DNA from: Trachipleistophora hominis
Lineage: Eukaryota; Microsporidia; Pleistophoridae
Direction of reading: 5' to 3'
Assembly: GCA_000316135.1 (NCBI GenBank)
Contig: JH994068.1
Location: 1-39,874, forward strand
DNA: 39,874 nt
Below the pieces are notes generated by a model. The model was not told the origin of the DNA. It did not search any database and saw nothing but the letters and a program-made list of their open reading frames with translations. Below are positions 27,605 to 37,558 of the stretch, one piece after another (the stretch's first letter is position 1; the number at the start of each line of letters is the position of its first letter). The translations under genes and the position numbers were made by a program.

Positions 27605-28987
27605 CTATAATTGGCAATTAGTTTTATGTTCAAATAATTTGCTTAGATTAATATGAGCTGAACTATTCTAAGTTCATATTTTTTACATTTCATTCGTGAT
27701 TAGTTTTACAGAAGGATTGTACCACAACCATCACTTCGTTCAGTATGGTGGCCAAAAATCACCTATATCATATTTAAATAATTTGGTTTAGAATTTCCTT
27801 TCGAGTTATAATTAAAATTTATAGTCAGATCACATACATAAATTTCAGTCATTTAAATAATTTTTGACTGTACATACTTCAACAAAATGATAACAAAAAC
27901 AATTAACATACATTATTAGATTATGATTATACCGTTTCAACTCTGAATTTTGACCGTTAATAATAGGTTAACTATAGCATAGTGATAATTGGTCTTAATA
28001 ATCACTATAGAGAACGTTTAACAGAAGTCATGTTAATCTATTATTTTGTTTCTTTAAAATTATAATCATCACACAATGAATATCAAATCTGAGAGTTTGG
28101 CCGGTAATTAAATTGAAAAGGCCGTAATCTCAAAAAGAATTTTATCTATCTTTATGGGAGGAATGGTTAAAACGATAACTCGTCGTGTAAACAGTAAATA
28201 ATTATTTTCTACCATATTATATCTTTTTGCAATTGTAAAAAGACATCAGGTTTTTGAACAACAGTAGATTATATTTCAAAAATCTATTAGGACCAGCTAA
28301 TCTATTTTATTTAGCAAAGAAAGATTAATTGACGTGTATTTTGTAGATGTTTTTCCTCTTTGTTTCAATTTTGTTGTAAGTCGACCATTTCTGCATTAGC
28401 CGCACTCCTCAATAGGAATTAAATAGTTAATTTGTAGCTTAGAAATGAAAATTTCCATACATATTGATCATAAATGATCGTAAAGTGAGTTAAAACGTGA
28501 AAATAGCAAACACTGTGGTATTATGATCTAAAGTTGAACAAGATAATTCTGATTGTTTCTTATACTAATAAGCCTTCGAGTTCTCTTATGATAAATCTTA
28601 ACGATGGTTAATAAGTTACAAATGTCGACCCACAATTGTACTGGAAATAATTAACTGTGTTTTTGGTAACACAAATAAATTCCCTGTGCTAATATATTGT
28701 TCATAGGTTTAAAATGCTCTCATAAAAATAAATCGGACAAGATTGATTAGTTTTATCTCTTTATTGGACTGGATATTATAGCTTAAGTTCATATCGTTGA
28801 ATAAACACAAAAAATTTCAAAGACCACCATCTATGTTTATTATATTACTAAGGCCATCATTTGTACAATCAACAAGCAACTAGATGAACAGTTATGTTGA
28901 ATATACAACAATTGTATTGATGAATGAGACTGATACTTTTTATAAATGAAGCATTAACCAACTTTCTCCTTTATGGTGTTTGCTTGC

Positions 28988-29021
28988 CATGGACTAAAGG
29001 CCGATAACCGTGTTGGATCTT
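28988..29021 (-). repeat. Fragment of GC-rich foldable module
   Basis: CATGGACTAAAGGCCGATAA plus TGTTGGATCTTAT. It matches the 2079-2112 segment and the reverse complement of the modules at 31336 and 37041. Confidence 0.4.
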
Positions 29022-30106
29022 ATCAGTTTAAGAAAGTGCTCGTGATGGTTGAAAGCGTTTTTTCGAAAAAAAGAGTTTGCCTGAAAACTAATATTCATAG
29101 TATGAAACTATAATAAATTAGATAAATAAGCCATAATAGTTGAGAACAATTGAAGGATCTGTTCAGATTTGTTTTTTTTTGAGGCTCAAGTGCTTTAAAA
29201 ATGTCTTGAAATGACAAACCGCACAGAATTTATAGCAAATAATATTAGACTTTACCATACTTTCTTCAAATAGGCAATAATATTGCAGCATCTTCATTGC
29301 ATACTACACCATGCCCATCAATCCAATCTCTCAATGGACTAGGGTAAGACTATAAAACGAATAGGAAATCAAATTCCAACTGAAAGAATAAGCGAAACAT
29401 GCAAAGGGGACGAGTGAAAGTAATACTAACAATAGTGCTTATCACATAGATATAAAAATAAGCAGATATAGCCGAGCTATAATTACGAGAACAAATTTAA
29501 CTGATACTCTTGGCAGGATAACTAAGAGATTTTCCAATAATTGAGCAATCAACTCGTCATAAAATCAGTAACGCGTTTTTTAGCGGCTATAACTGTTGCT
29601 GAAGTTGTTGCGAAATAAACGCGGAATTCGTACAGATAAAAAAATATTATGATGTATTTTCATTCACTATATAAACCCTCTTTAGTATATTAACTTTTGT
29701 AAAAATTTACGGAATCATTTTCTGTTTTTCTCTTAAAAATAGATAGAATCATATTTATTTTGAAATAATTACACATTCATATTATAAACGTCAATGTTTG
29801 TCAAACATATTAAACGCGTATAATTCACAGCAAGCGTACTCTCCATACAAAATTTTTTTATTTAATTCTTTGGATGCAACGTCGTGATACGATTTTCGTA
29901 TCCGGCTCTGCTGTCTGTGGAAATAATTTCGCGCAAATCTCATCAGTACTCAACAATGATGTAAGATAACCAACAATTTATTTTGGTAGTTGATCCTTAT
30001 CAACACTATGCATTCGTCGTTAATATTTCTTTCTCAGCCATGACCAAAATGGGATCAACTTCCTTATTTAAAACTTACCATATTTATTTATAAGAGCTGC
30101 TTTAAA

Positions 30107-31102
30107 ATGCAAAACCAGAAAAAACGTAATCGGATGTCATTGCAATTTTTTCAGATATTTCTTTTCATATGTTATAATGCCTTTGCATACAATTTAACAC
30201 AAGAGAGAGTGACTCACGTTACATTCTGCATAATAAAAGATGACACGAATGATAAAACTGGGCAAAACGAACCGAAGAAAACAGACGAGAAAGAACCATA
30301 TGATGAAACGATTAAAATGGCGAAGAAAAAACTGCAAACATCGGCTGAAAATCTACTTAAGACACTTACAGAACTTAACATGCACACATATCAAGTTGGT
30401 ACTCGTATCTATAAATTGTTTAGTAGTGAATTTGAGGGCCACTGCCAGGCGTACTATTCAGAGTTAGATTCCTACAACATAATGAATAGCATATTCAAGC
30501 CTACAAGAACTGATGCGGTTGCGGTTGCGAAACGTTTAGAAAATGCAATCATCAGTGTTTGTGATGAAAAACTATATAATATTGTAACTACTGACCAACA
30601 TGAAACATTTTGTTATCCAACGCCCAGTTGTTCAAGTGTAAAAGGCTTTGAGTTTAACAAGAAGAGACTTAGTGAAGAATTTGAAAGCGAAGTTATATTT
30701 GTTCGTACTTTTGCCACAATATTATTTGTAAGTGGCATTATTGATAAAAATGCTTATTCTGAGTTGCTATTAGAAATTTTGGGCACTTTAAAGAAGCAGC
30801 TTAATGATCTGCTATATCAAATAAGCCGTGATCCATTACCGGATTATCACATTAGGGTGTCTGAAAAAGTATTCGATTCATGGTATATTACATTCTGTTG
30901 GAAACGTGAAGCTTCCAAAAAGTTGGGAGATTTATATAATGTTAGAGATAATGAATTGAAAGCTTTTGTTCGGAAAATTGTACTTAAGGGAGCTACCGAT
31001 GTCGATCTTCTCAGTATGCTCAATGTTCAAATATCGATAAACAAAAATAAGGTCGACAGTATTCTTAAGGAATTAGTAAAAGGGGACTGCGTGCCAATGT
31101 AA
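30107..31102 (+). CDS. Secreted protein, lineage-specific, unknown
   Basis: A 331-residue protein with a clear N-terminal signal: a basic start (MQNQKKRNR), a hydrophobic core (LQFFQIFLFICYNAFA) and a likely cut after AFA near residue 27. The mature part is mostly helical-looking, Lys/Glu-rich, with seven Cys (including FC, HC, VC, FCYPTPSC, FC and DC) that could form disulphides. No transmembrane segment or ER-retention tail follows, so release into host cell or parasite surface is plausible. A second in-frame ATG at codon 10 could also be used. No C-run promoter precedes the start, unlike the housekeeping genes here. The gene stands alone in an AT-rich, repeat-containing desert. I do not recognise the family. 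Confidence 0.7.
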   Translation: MQNQKKRNRMSLQFFQIFLFICYNAFAYNLTQERVTHVTFCIIKDDTNDKTGQNEPKKTDEKEPYDETIKMAKKKLQTSAENLLKTLTELNMHTYQVGTRIYKLFSSEFEGHCQAYYSELDSYNIMNSIFKPTRTDAVAVAKRLENAIISVCDEKLYNIVTTDQHETFCYPTPSCSSVKGFEFNKKRLSEEFESEVIFVRTFATILFVSGIIDKNAYSELLLEILGTLKKQLNDLLYQISRDPLPDYHIRVSEKVFDSWYITFCWKREASKKLGDLYNVRDNELKAFVRKIVLKGATDVDLLSMLNVQISINKNKVDSILKELVKGDCVPM

Positions 31103-31291
31103 CAGCGGCAAAAACCCACGATATTGGTAGGTATGATTAAGGAGTTTTCGTTGTAAACGTGAATTAAAAGTATTAGTTACGGATATATCGAGTAAATTCT
31201 AGTTTATCAAAATATTATTTATTCTCTGTTTTAAGTTTTGTTCATTACCTAACGTTATTACACCCTTGGTGATTTTTTTCACTATAAATTT

Positions 31292-31380
31292 GTTTAGTTA
31301 TAACCTCACAGCACATCATCCAATCAAACTAACTTTCTGGTCCGCTAGGACCGAACTATAGCCACCGGCCTTTGGTTCGT
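31292..31380 (+). repeat. GTTTAATTA-type box plus GC-rich foldable module
   Basis: GTTTAGTTATAACCTCACA (31292-31310) is followed, about 26 bases on, by CTGGTCCGCTAGGACCGAAC and GCCACCGGCC. GGTCC-GCTA-GGACC can pair. The arrangement repeats at 36996-37083 with the same spacing (26-28 bases). Confidence 0.6.
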
Positions 31381-31676
31381 GGGCTTTGATAATAGTCGTA
31401 ACACATAAGAACTTCTAATAAAAACATCCGTAAACTAACGTATATTGTAAAAATGATATATTAAGACATTGAAATGAATGGACAGACTTTAAACGCAATA
31501 AAATGATGATCTAGGAATACTGATGAATTTTAAAGAGTGAACAACTGTACTTTTATTCCATTAGACTAATTTTGTTAAAATAGACCGCTAACCGAACAAT
31601 GAAATACAAACCTGTCACTTAATTATAATTTAGATTGCTAGAGCTAACGCTTTCTCTACAGAACGTTTATTGTCTT

Positions 31677-31754
31677 TGTTGGGCCGATACATGTTGCAAC
31701 ATGAGGATTGTTTATTTAGGTGATTAAATAGAGATGGTTGGCACCGAGCCAACA
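31677..31754 (-). mobile_element. LTR-like short element, copy B
   Basis: A 78-bp unit from TGTTGGGCCGATACATGTTG to GGCACCGAGCCAACA. Terminal inverted repeats are good (TGTTGGGCC / GAGCCAACA). No target-site duplication is evident (GTCTT versus ATAAC). Confidence 0.65.
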
Positions 31755-32263
31755 ATAACATTCTGATTATATTGTATAGGGTGATTCATGCTGCGAGCTC
31801 AAAATAATAAACCAATTACCACATATCGATAACATCATGGTGACTCATTCATGTGCGATCGCTACGAAATGGATATACTATATAAGATTTATTATAGAGA
31901 AAATCGCAAATAATCGAACATTATCAGAATCAAAGCGTTTGTCACTGGATTCTTGCTCAGTTCTTGGAAAAAGATGTTGAAAGGCCCGTCATTTTACATC
32001 GCGTGACTTATAAGCTGATTAAAATGTGTATTTTCTTGTTTGTAAATTCTCATGCTTGGCCTTTTTATTTAGTAAAAAAGTGGTAAAGAATGATCGTGAT
32101 TATTAAAATATTTTCACGATAACGTTAATTACGACAATATAACAGTGTTTACAACCGGAGTGGGCGTTCAAAATTGATTTCATTATCCTTTGTCTGAACT
32201 ATTTCTTTATTACATAGCCATTTTTTTCCCGATACTTAACAAACAAGCTTTTTTAAAAAATAG

Positions 32264-32341
32264 TGTTGGCCCGGAGCCAACCTCCTCTATTTAATCACTT
32301 AAATAAATACCTCTTATGTTGCAACACGTATGGGCCCAACA
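32264..32341 (+). mobile_element. LTR-like short element, copy C
   Basis: A 78-bp unit from TGTTGGCCCGGAGCCAACCT to CGTATGGGCCCAACA. In this orientation a TTGGC-CCGGA-GCCAA hairpin opens it. TATTTAATCACTTAAATA and TGTTGCAACA follow. Flanks AATAG and AACAT are only weakly alike. Confidence 0.65.
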
Positions 32342-33068
32342 AACATTATTGATGAGTATATTGCTGAATTGAAAAATATATTTGAGAGTGTAAAATTTTC
32401 AAATAAAAATTACGATGATAAAAGTTACTTACGGACTTCCAGTCTAATTCAAAAATAACGTACAACGTTCTTGGCGAAAAAATGTGTAAGAATTCATAAA
32501 AAAACTATCCAGACCACATTTTATATGTAAAAGATTGAAACGTAATGTCCTTAGAAAAATGATAGGCTTATATAATTATCCAGATGGTTTGACGAAACAT
32601 CATGCCAATTCGTTACACCTATTTTGTGATATGAGAATACGCAAAAACGTGTGTTATTTCCCGAATCATCCTATTTGCACGATTAATATTCGAAAGTTCT
32701 GTAATTCGAAACCATTAATAGTGCAAAAAATCATTATCTTTTTTTATTTTTTACATGTAATGATGCTTGTTGCGTTTTGCAGTTGTCGATATCAATTTAT
32801 TTTACTAAAAGTATGTTTGTTTGTCATCACTACACACTTTACTAGACTGGTCGATTATCAAAGAGTTAGATCTAAGCATCAATCCACTGTGCGTAACAAA
32901 TAATAACACTTTCATCAAGATATTCACATGCAAGCCAAAAGCATTTAAAAGAGTCTTTGGTTCAAAATTCACCAAATTAGCAGAATATTCAGACACCAAA
33001 AGCATCATATACATATAAACCAATGAATCGGATAGACAAAAACAAATTATTACCGTATTAAAGGCCAT
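32330..33068. pseudogene. Cluster of coding-like fragments, strand uncertain
   Basis: Several short frames have protein-like composition but none is convincing as a gene. Plus: 32330-32458 (42 codons; its ATG lies inside LTR-like copy C) and 32535-32903 (TTG start). Minus: 33068-32805 (ATG, 87 codons, hydrophobic N-terminus) and about 32459-32346 (no ATG, ending five bases from copy C). The minus set reads toward the right end of the element, as at copies A and D. Probably remnants of one or two decayed genes; I cannot tell which strand was coding. Confidence 0.3.
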
Positions 33069-33953
33069 TATTGTCTACAAATTTGTACAGCATCGTTTGC
33101 TAGAACTTGTTCGATGAAAATTATAAGTAACGCTCTTGTTAACAGATCAATATGAACAATTTATGGCTATAAAACGTATGAAGCAAGCATCTAACTGATC
33201 AAAAACCACGCCTTGCTTCTTATTGAATGATTTTACTTGCAAATATCTATGCTATTCCCTTTAAAAACGGGAATTCAAACCAGTACACATTTCACAGAAC
33301 GTACACCTTTCTGTTCTCAATTTCATTTTAAATCGACCATTCCACGTTGTTAACGTTTATCAATAGACATTAATGAAGTAATGACCAACCAGCATCAGTA
33401 TCCTCGTTAAACATCGTTAGTAAAAGAATAATAAATGAGTAATAAGCACACAAATTGCGTAACAACATATAACTTTTTAGTTCTTACAAAATAATGAGAT
33501 AAGCTTTCGGTTATCTTTGAACTAATCAATCAGCTTGTAAATTGTCTTTTTACCAAGTATTCAATCTATGGTTCCATCTACATGGGCAATGCCATGCAGT
33601 TCTTGTTGTCCAGCATCCACAAAATTTCGGGGTGGCTCCGTTCTCTGACCCTTATTAAAAATAAACAATTAATCAAAAAACTCGAACGATAACATTGATA
33701 AAAAATTAAATACCGTCAGTGTCAAATTAAGTTTACGTTTTGTCACAGCTTAAATCGCACATCCGTTACATCACAAAAACATAACAGTTGAGATGATACT
33801 ACGCCAAATTACTGGAAAGCTTAATTTAACGCGTTTCTACTAGCCATATATACATAAATAGGATTGATAGTTAAAATAAACACTATAAAAAATAACTATT
33901 AAAACGTAGGCATTCATCCATTAGAACACCAAATTAATCCCAAACAACCAATT
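33069..33953. other. Desert with one open, ATG-less frame
   Basis: 33498-33692 on plus is open for 64 codons without an early ATG. It includes a GC-richer patch (33560-33660), reads like a helical, basic C-terminus, and follows stops in frame. The opposite strand is also partly open. I treat it as a possible gene shard. The remainder shows nothing. Confidence 0.3.
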
Positions 33954-34229
33954 TTACTTCCTCCCATGCACTACAATCTTAACATCACCCAGCATCTTCC
34001 CGAGCACATCACAAATGCTAGACGAGTAATCGCCCTGCAACTGCACAACCTTCTTGTCTTTGGATAGATGACCACCACATGACAGTTTACGTCTTAATTC
34101 TTTAAAGATTTTGACTATGATCTCGTCTTCTATGCCCGTTATGGTCGTAACTCTCTTTTTGCCGTATATCTGTTGGATGCGTACGTGTATCTGTTTCTCG
34201 TTGTCTATTGGCGTTAGTTCATGGGACAT
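33954..34229 (-). CDS. SUI1: Translation initiation factor eIF1 (SUI1)
   Basis: A 91-residue eIF1/SUI1 homologue, which binds the 40S subunit near the P site and enforces start-codon selection. Family features: a short N-terminal arm (IHVRIQQIYGKKRVTTITGI, about 14-33), IFKELRRKLSCGGHLSKDK (about 45-63, containing the conserved K-L-x-C-G-G), VVQLQGDYSS (about 66-75) and a terminal VVHGRK. Length is slightly under the usual 108 because the N-terminal tail is trimmed. On the minus strand CCCCCC stands about 13 bases before the ATG. Confidence 0.93.
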   Translation of the reverse strand: MSHELTPIDNEKQIHVRIQQIYGKKRVTTITGIEDEIIVKIFKELRRKLSCGGHLSKDKKVVQLQGDYSSSICDVLGKMLGDVKIVVHGRK

Positions 34230-34241
34230 AAAAATTGTTTA

Positions 34242-34247
34242 GGGGGG
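34242..34247 (-). promoter_or_regulatory. C-run promoter motif of eIF1 gene
   Basis: GCACCCCCCTAAACA on the minus strand, upstream of ATG 34229. Confidence 0.55.
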
Positions 34248-35301
34248 TGCATAGAATCTGCAGATTATGAGCAGGGCTAGGATGATGTAATATAGAGAAG
34301 GAGAGAGAATGTAGAAAGGGAGAGGTGGAGAGAATGTAGAAAAAAAGGGAAGAGAACGTAGAAAAGGAGGGAGGAGAGCGTAAAGAGAATGTAAATATTA
34401 ATTATTATCATCTCTTTATATTCAACTTACCATAAAAAAGTAAACTATGCATAAACGACCTAATAATTATTAAAAAATGAACATCCTGTTCAAAAATATA
34501 TTTTATTCTATGATGGTAGCACCGTAATTAATAAAATAACGTTGTACGATGAAGTTTAAGATGACAATACATCAAATACAGAAAAGGAAGAAGGGGTGTA
34601 AAATATTTTATTGTTTACGAATAAAAAATGATTTTAAAAGAGAAAACAAGAAAGGAACAACGTACAACGCATTTATAGATGGCTGAGCTATCACGTGCAT
34701 ATTCTTGTCATCTGTCACAATTTTACACGTCTGTTCTATTTTAGGAGGAAAGAAAATAAAAACAAATTATAATTGATAAGGAACCGTTTTAAGATTAAGA
34801 AGCGTTGATATGATGAAATAAACATAAAATATGAACAATACACAACCTTTACAGATTGTTATGGCCCATAAAGAACGTTTTATGATCATTAAATGCGTAA
34901 AACGGTATTAAAACGTATCTTTTAGAGAATATTACACCATTCATAAATTATCTACGATCAATCCTGAAAATTGTATTTTTTACCACCGTTAAAAAGGCGC
35001 TTTAATTCTCACGCTACGTACAAAACATCCCCTTGCATCGTTTATTTTCATTAAGAGTTAATTTAATTATCACCTCACACAACAACATTTAACCAAACCC
35101 TTGCATCACCGTAATTAACCGCAGTATTAAAACGCTGTCCCTGCAAGAGCAGAACATCTTGCTTACCAAACAGTAAAACGTAATTTAAGTAAATTTAATC
35201 ATTCATACCCGCTCATTACGTTTCGTTCATCGTAATACGTGCAGAATAAATCTTACAGTAATCTCATAATCCTTTGGTCCACCATCAAAACGTGCACGCA
35301 T
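34248..35301. other. Spacer upstream of eIF1
   Basis: GGAGAGAATGTAGAAA-type purine repeats occupy 34295-34390. A dispersed GTTTAATTA-type box (ATTTAATTATCACCTCACA) lies at 35061-35079. No gene is seen. Confidence 0.5.
35061..35079 (+). repeat. Dispersed GTTTAATTA-type box
   Basis: ATTTAATTATCACCTCACA, preceded by TTAAGAGTTA. No GC-rich module follows. Confidence 0.5.
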
Positions 35302-35946
35302 TCACTTGCAGTTCCTGATCCTTTCATACACGCGATACACGGTCCGCCTATTCTCATGCTTAATTCCTCGTTCACTGCCCCGAACAAACAACCACTCCTT
35401 CAATTCATCGCTGACCGCATCAAAGCAATGCGCCATCTCCTCATACACCCTAAGCGTGCCCAAAGGTGCGCTCAGCATGTCATCAACCACCAACACAAAA
35501 TTAAAATCGCGCTCAAGGTATCGTCTGAGCACGTAGTTCTTGATTTCAATATTCTTAAGCTCAAACAGCACCCTCTCATGTTCAGGACAGACCCTCAAGC
35601 GTTCATAAACGGCAAGCATCAGAAAATAAAACTTGTCAGCGAATCTATTCTCAATTTCAGCAGTGTCCAAGTAATGAAATAAGTGCAGTAGCATGGCTGT
35701 GTCAAGCTGATCGATCACTTTGAGGATGTAATCTGTGCATGTGGTGTAACATGGCATGGTGTAGATTGAGTAGACGAGGGTAGGTATGTGGATGGGCTGG
35801 AGATACGACAGGAACGGAATTACTTGGTACTTGTCGGGTGTAGAGGATGTGCTGAGAATGGTTAGGATTGTTTCTATTTGGTTTGTGTTTGGAGTGTTTG
35901 TGTTGGGGGTGCCTGTTGGCGTGGTGAGGAGTGTTTGATCGTTCAT
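35302..35946 (-). CDS. Helical protein, possible CNOT9/Caf40-like
   Basis: A 214-residue soluble, mostly helical protein. After a Thr/Pro/Asn-rich leader (1-23) the order of motifs loosely follows the Caf40/CNOT9 (Rcd1) armadillo domain of the CCR4-NOT deadenylase. There is an early IPFLSYLQPIHIPTLVYSIY helix pair. A block ending LRVCPEHERVLFELKNIEI can be lined up with the family's H-P-E-T-R...F...H-I-P segment. The C-terminal third of CNOT9 appears missing. This is a weak by-eye resemblance; an unrelated helical-repeat protein is just as possible. The start at 35946 is well supported: TTTACCCC lies five bases upstream on the minus strand. Confidence 0.5.
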   Translation of the reverse strand: MNDQTLLTTPTGTPNTNTPNTNQIETILTILSTSSTPDKYQVIPFLSYLQPIHIPTLVYSIYTMPCYTTCTDYILKVIDQLDTAMLLHLFHYLDTAEIENRFADKFYFLMLAVYERLRVCPEHERVLFELKNIEIKNYVLRRYLERDFNFVLVVDDMLSAPLGTLRVYEEMAHCFDAVSDELKEWLFVRGSERGIKHENRRTVYRVYERIRNCK

Positions 35947-35950
35947 TGTA

Positions 35951-35960
35951 GGGGTAAATT
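35951..35960 (-). promoter_or_regulatory. AATTTACCCC promoter motif
   Basis: On the minus strand AATTTACCCC precedes ATG 35946 by a few bases. Confidence 0.55.
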
Positions 35961-35989
35961 ATTTTGAGGATGATAACGATCAAAGGGGA

Positions 35990-36260
35990 TGTTTGATGAG
36001 GAGGGGGGTTGAAAGATGAGAAGAGGGAATGAAAGATGACGAGAGGGTGCGATGGAGGATGAGGGTTGATGTAATGAAGGATGAGAAGGTGTGATGGAGG
36101 ATGAGAGGAGGGGGGTTGAAAGATGAGAAGAGGGTTAGTGAAAGATGAGAGAAGGAATGAAAGATGAGAAGAGGGAATGAAAGATGGGGAGAAGGTGTGA
36201 TGGAGGATGAGAGGAGGGAATGAAAGATGAGAAGAGGGAATGAAAGATGGGGAGGGGTGG
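35990..36260 (+). repeat. Purine-rich minisatellite (GATGAGAAGAGGGAATGAAA)
   Basis: Units of about 20-33 bases, GATGAGAAGAGGGAATGAAA with GGTGTGATGGAGGATGAGAG variants, repeat at least eight times immediately upstream of the promoter of the 35302-35946 gene. Confidence 0.75.
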
Positions 36261-36995
36261 TGTAAGAAAAGTAAGAAATAGAATAGAAATACCCTAAATT
36301 ATTTATTACAGATCATGCGTAGAGAATGTTAGTTCATCTATTCAAAACATGTAACGTATTAATCGTATGATTAACAACAATTTAACATTCTAACGTAATT
36401 TATACGCTATAACAGTTTTAAAGGTTAAATGTTCTGTCCATCTGATAAAAAGGAATTACTAACACAGTGACCCGATAAAATATGAGAAATAACATTGTAA
36501 TAATGAAGGACTGGTTTAATAAGAAAATAAGAAGAGCGATCAGTGTAAATTACACGCTCTTAACGTACAATAAAGCGCTTAAAATACGTTGCACACAATT
36601 TGTAACGTGAAAGTAAACTGCTAATACTCGTTAAACAGTGTATTACACGGTAGAAATGCTACGTTATGTATTTAATCGTTAGTAATCGTTCAGTAAAACG
36701 ATAATCAACGCGTTATCATCAACGTATGTTTTAGGTTAACTGTGGTGCTGTGATAAGCACTACGATTAACAAAGAATAGCATTAACGGTTATTTCTATTA
36801 TTGTAAGAAAATGATTTATTTATTGGTGACATGAAGGGGTTCTTGTCTTTAATAGCATTGTTGTTGATATAAATGGTGTTTATTAACAGAAATTTGTCTT
36901 TTAGTAGAATAATACGTAAATATTTATGAATACAAGCTTTGCATTGTGCGTTTAAGTAGGTTTTTCTATTTTTTAGTTTTTTTAATTAAATATTA

Positions 36996-37083
36996 GTTTA
37001 ATTATCTCCTTTATATTCACTATCTAATCAAACACGCTCTTCTGGTCCGCTGGGACTGACCATGGTCACCGGCCTAGTTTATG
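36996..37083 (+). repeat. GTTTAATTA box plus GC-rich foldable module
   Basis: GTTTAATTATCTCCTTTATA, then CTGGTCCGCTGGGACTGACC and ATGGTCACCGGCC. GACCATGGTC is a perfect palindrome. Closest relative is the 31292-31380 copy. Confidence 0.6.
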
Positions 37084-37411
37084 GAAGTTTTTCGTTAAAG
37101 ATGAAAATATGCCCTGTTTAGAGTGGGATAAATAAATACGATCTAAGCTGCATCTATTTTGGGTATAGCGTTTCATTGGCCTGCTTTTTGATTGTTTAGC
37201 GTCATCTTTCAATGTTTTGTTTTTATGTTGATGTAATGCAATGAATCAAAGGAGTAATTTACGGATAAATTACGTTACTTTCATTTTTCGTTCTCCAAGT
37301 CATTATTTTACTAAAGGACGGCAATTTCATTGGTAAAATATGGCATTTATTGTTTTCCTGCTGAGCGATTATTTGCTTATTCTATTTTAGTGTTTTTTTG
37401 CTTGAAACTCC

Positions 37412-37500
37412 GTTTAATTAATACCTCAGATTTATTTTCGTGTTTTATTGTTACGTTTTGTGGTCCGTTTGAGCTACAAGGGCATGTTTAGCAGCTCATC
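37412..37500 (+). repeat. GTTTAATTA box plus diverged module
   Basis: GTTTAATTAATACCTCAGA, followed by TGTGGTCCGTTTGAGCTACA and AGCAGCTCATC (GAGCT and AGCTC can pair). Diverged from the 36996 copy but with the same order. Confidence 0.45.
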
Positions 37501-37539
37501 CTATGATTAGCATAACGATGCTTTCTTTACTAAAAGTCA

Positions 37540-37558
37540 GTTTAATTATCTCCTTCAT
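37540..37558 (+). repeat. Dispersed GTTTAATTA box
   Basis: GTTTAATTATCTCCTTCAT, preceded by ACTAAAAGTCA. Best match is the reverse-strand copy at 16026-16044. Confidence 0.55.

Larger units (their letters stand above)
27479..30106. other. AT-rich desert, middle part
   Basis: No supported gene. Contents: LTR-like copy A (27528-27604) and a reverse GC-rich module fragment (28988-29021). A minus-strand coding-like shard of 23 codons from an ATG lies near 28400. The promoter of the secreted-protein gene should lie in the last few hundred bases, but I see no AAATTT-CCC motif next to the start. Confidence 0.45.
31103..32263. other. Desert downstream of secreted gene
   Basis: Holds one GTTTAATTA box with its GC-rich module (31292-31380) and LTR-like copy B (31677-31754). 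No gene seen in the rest. Confidence 0.5.

Noticed and set aside
31336..31380. GC-rich module as a tRNA gene
   Set aside because: It has no cloverleaf with proper T-arm (GTTCRANNC) and acceptor pairing that I can draw; the similarity between copies is repeat-like.
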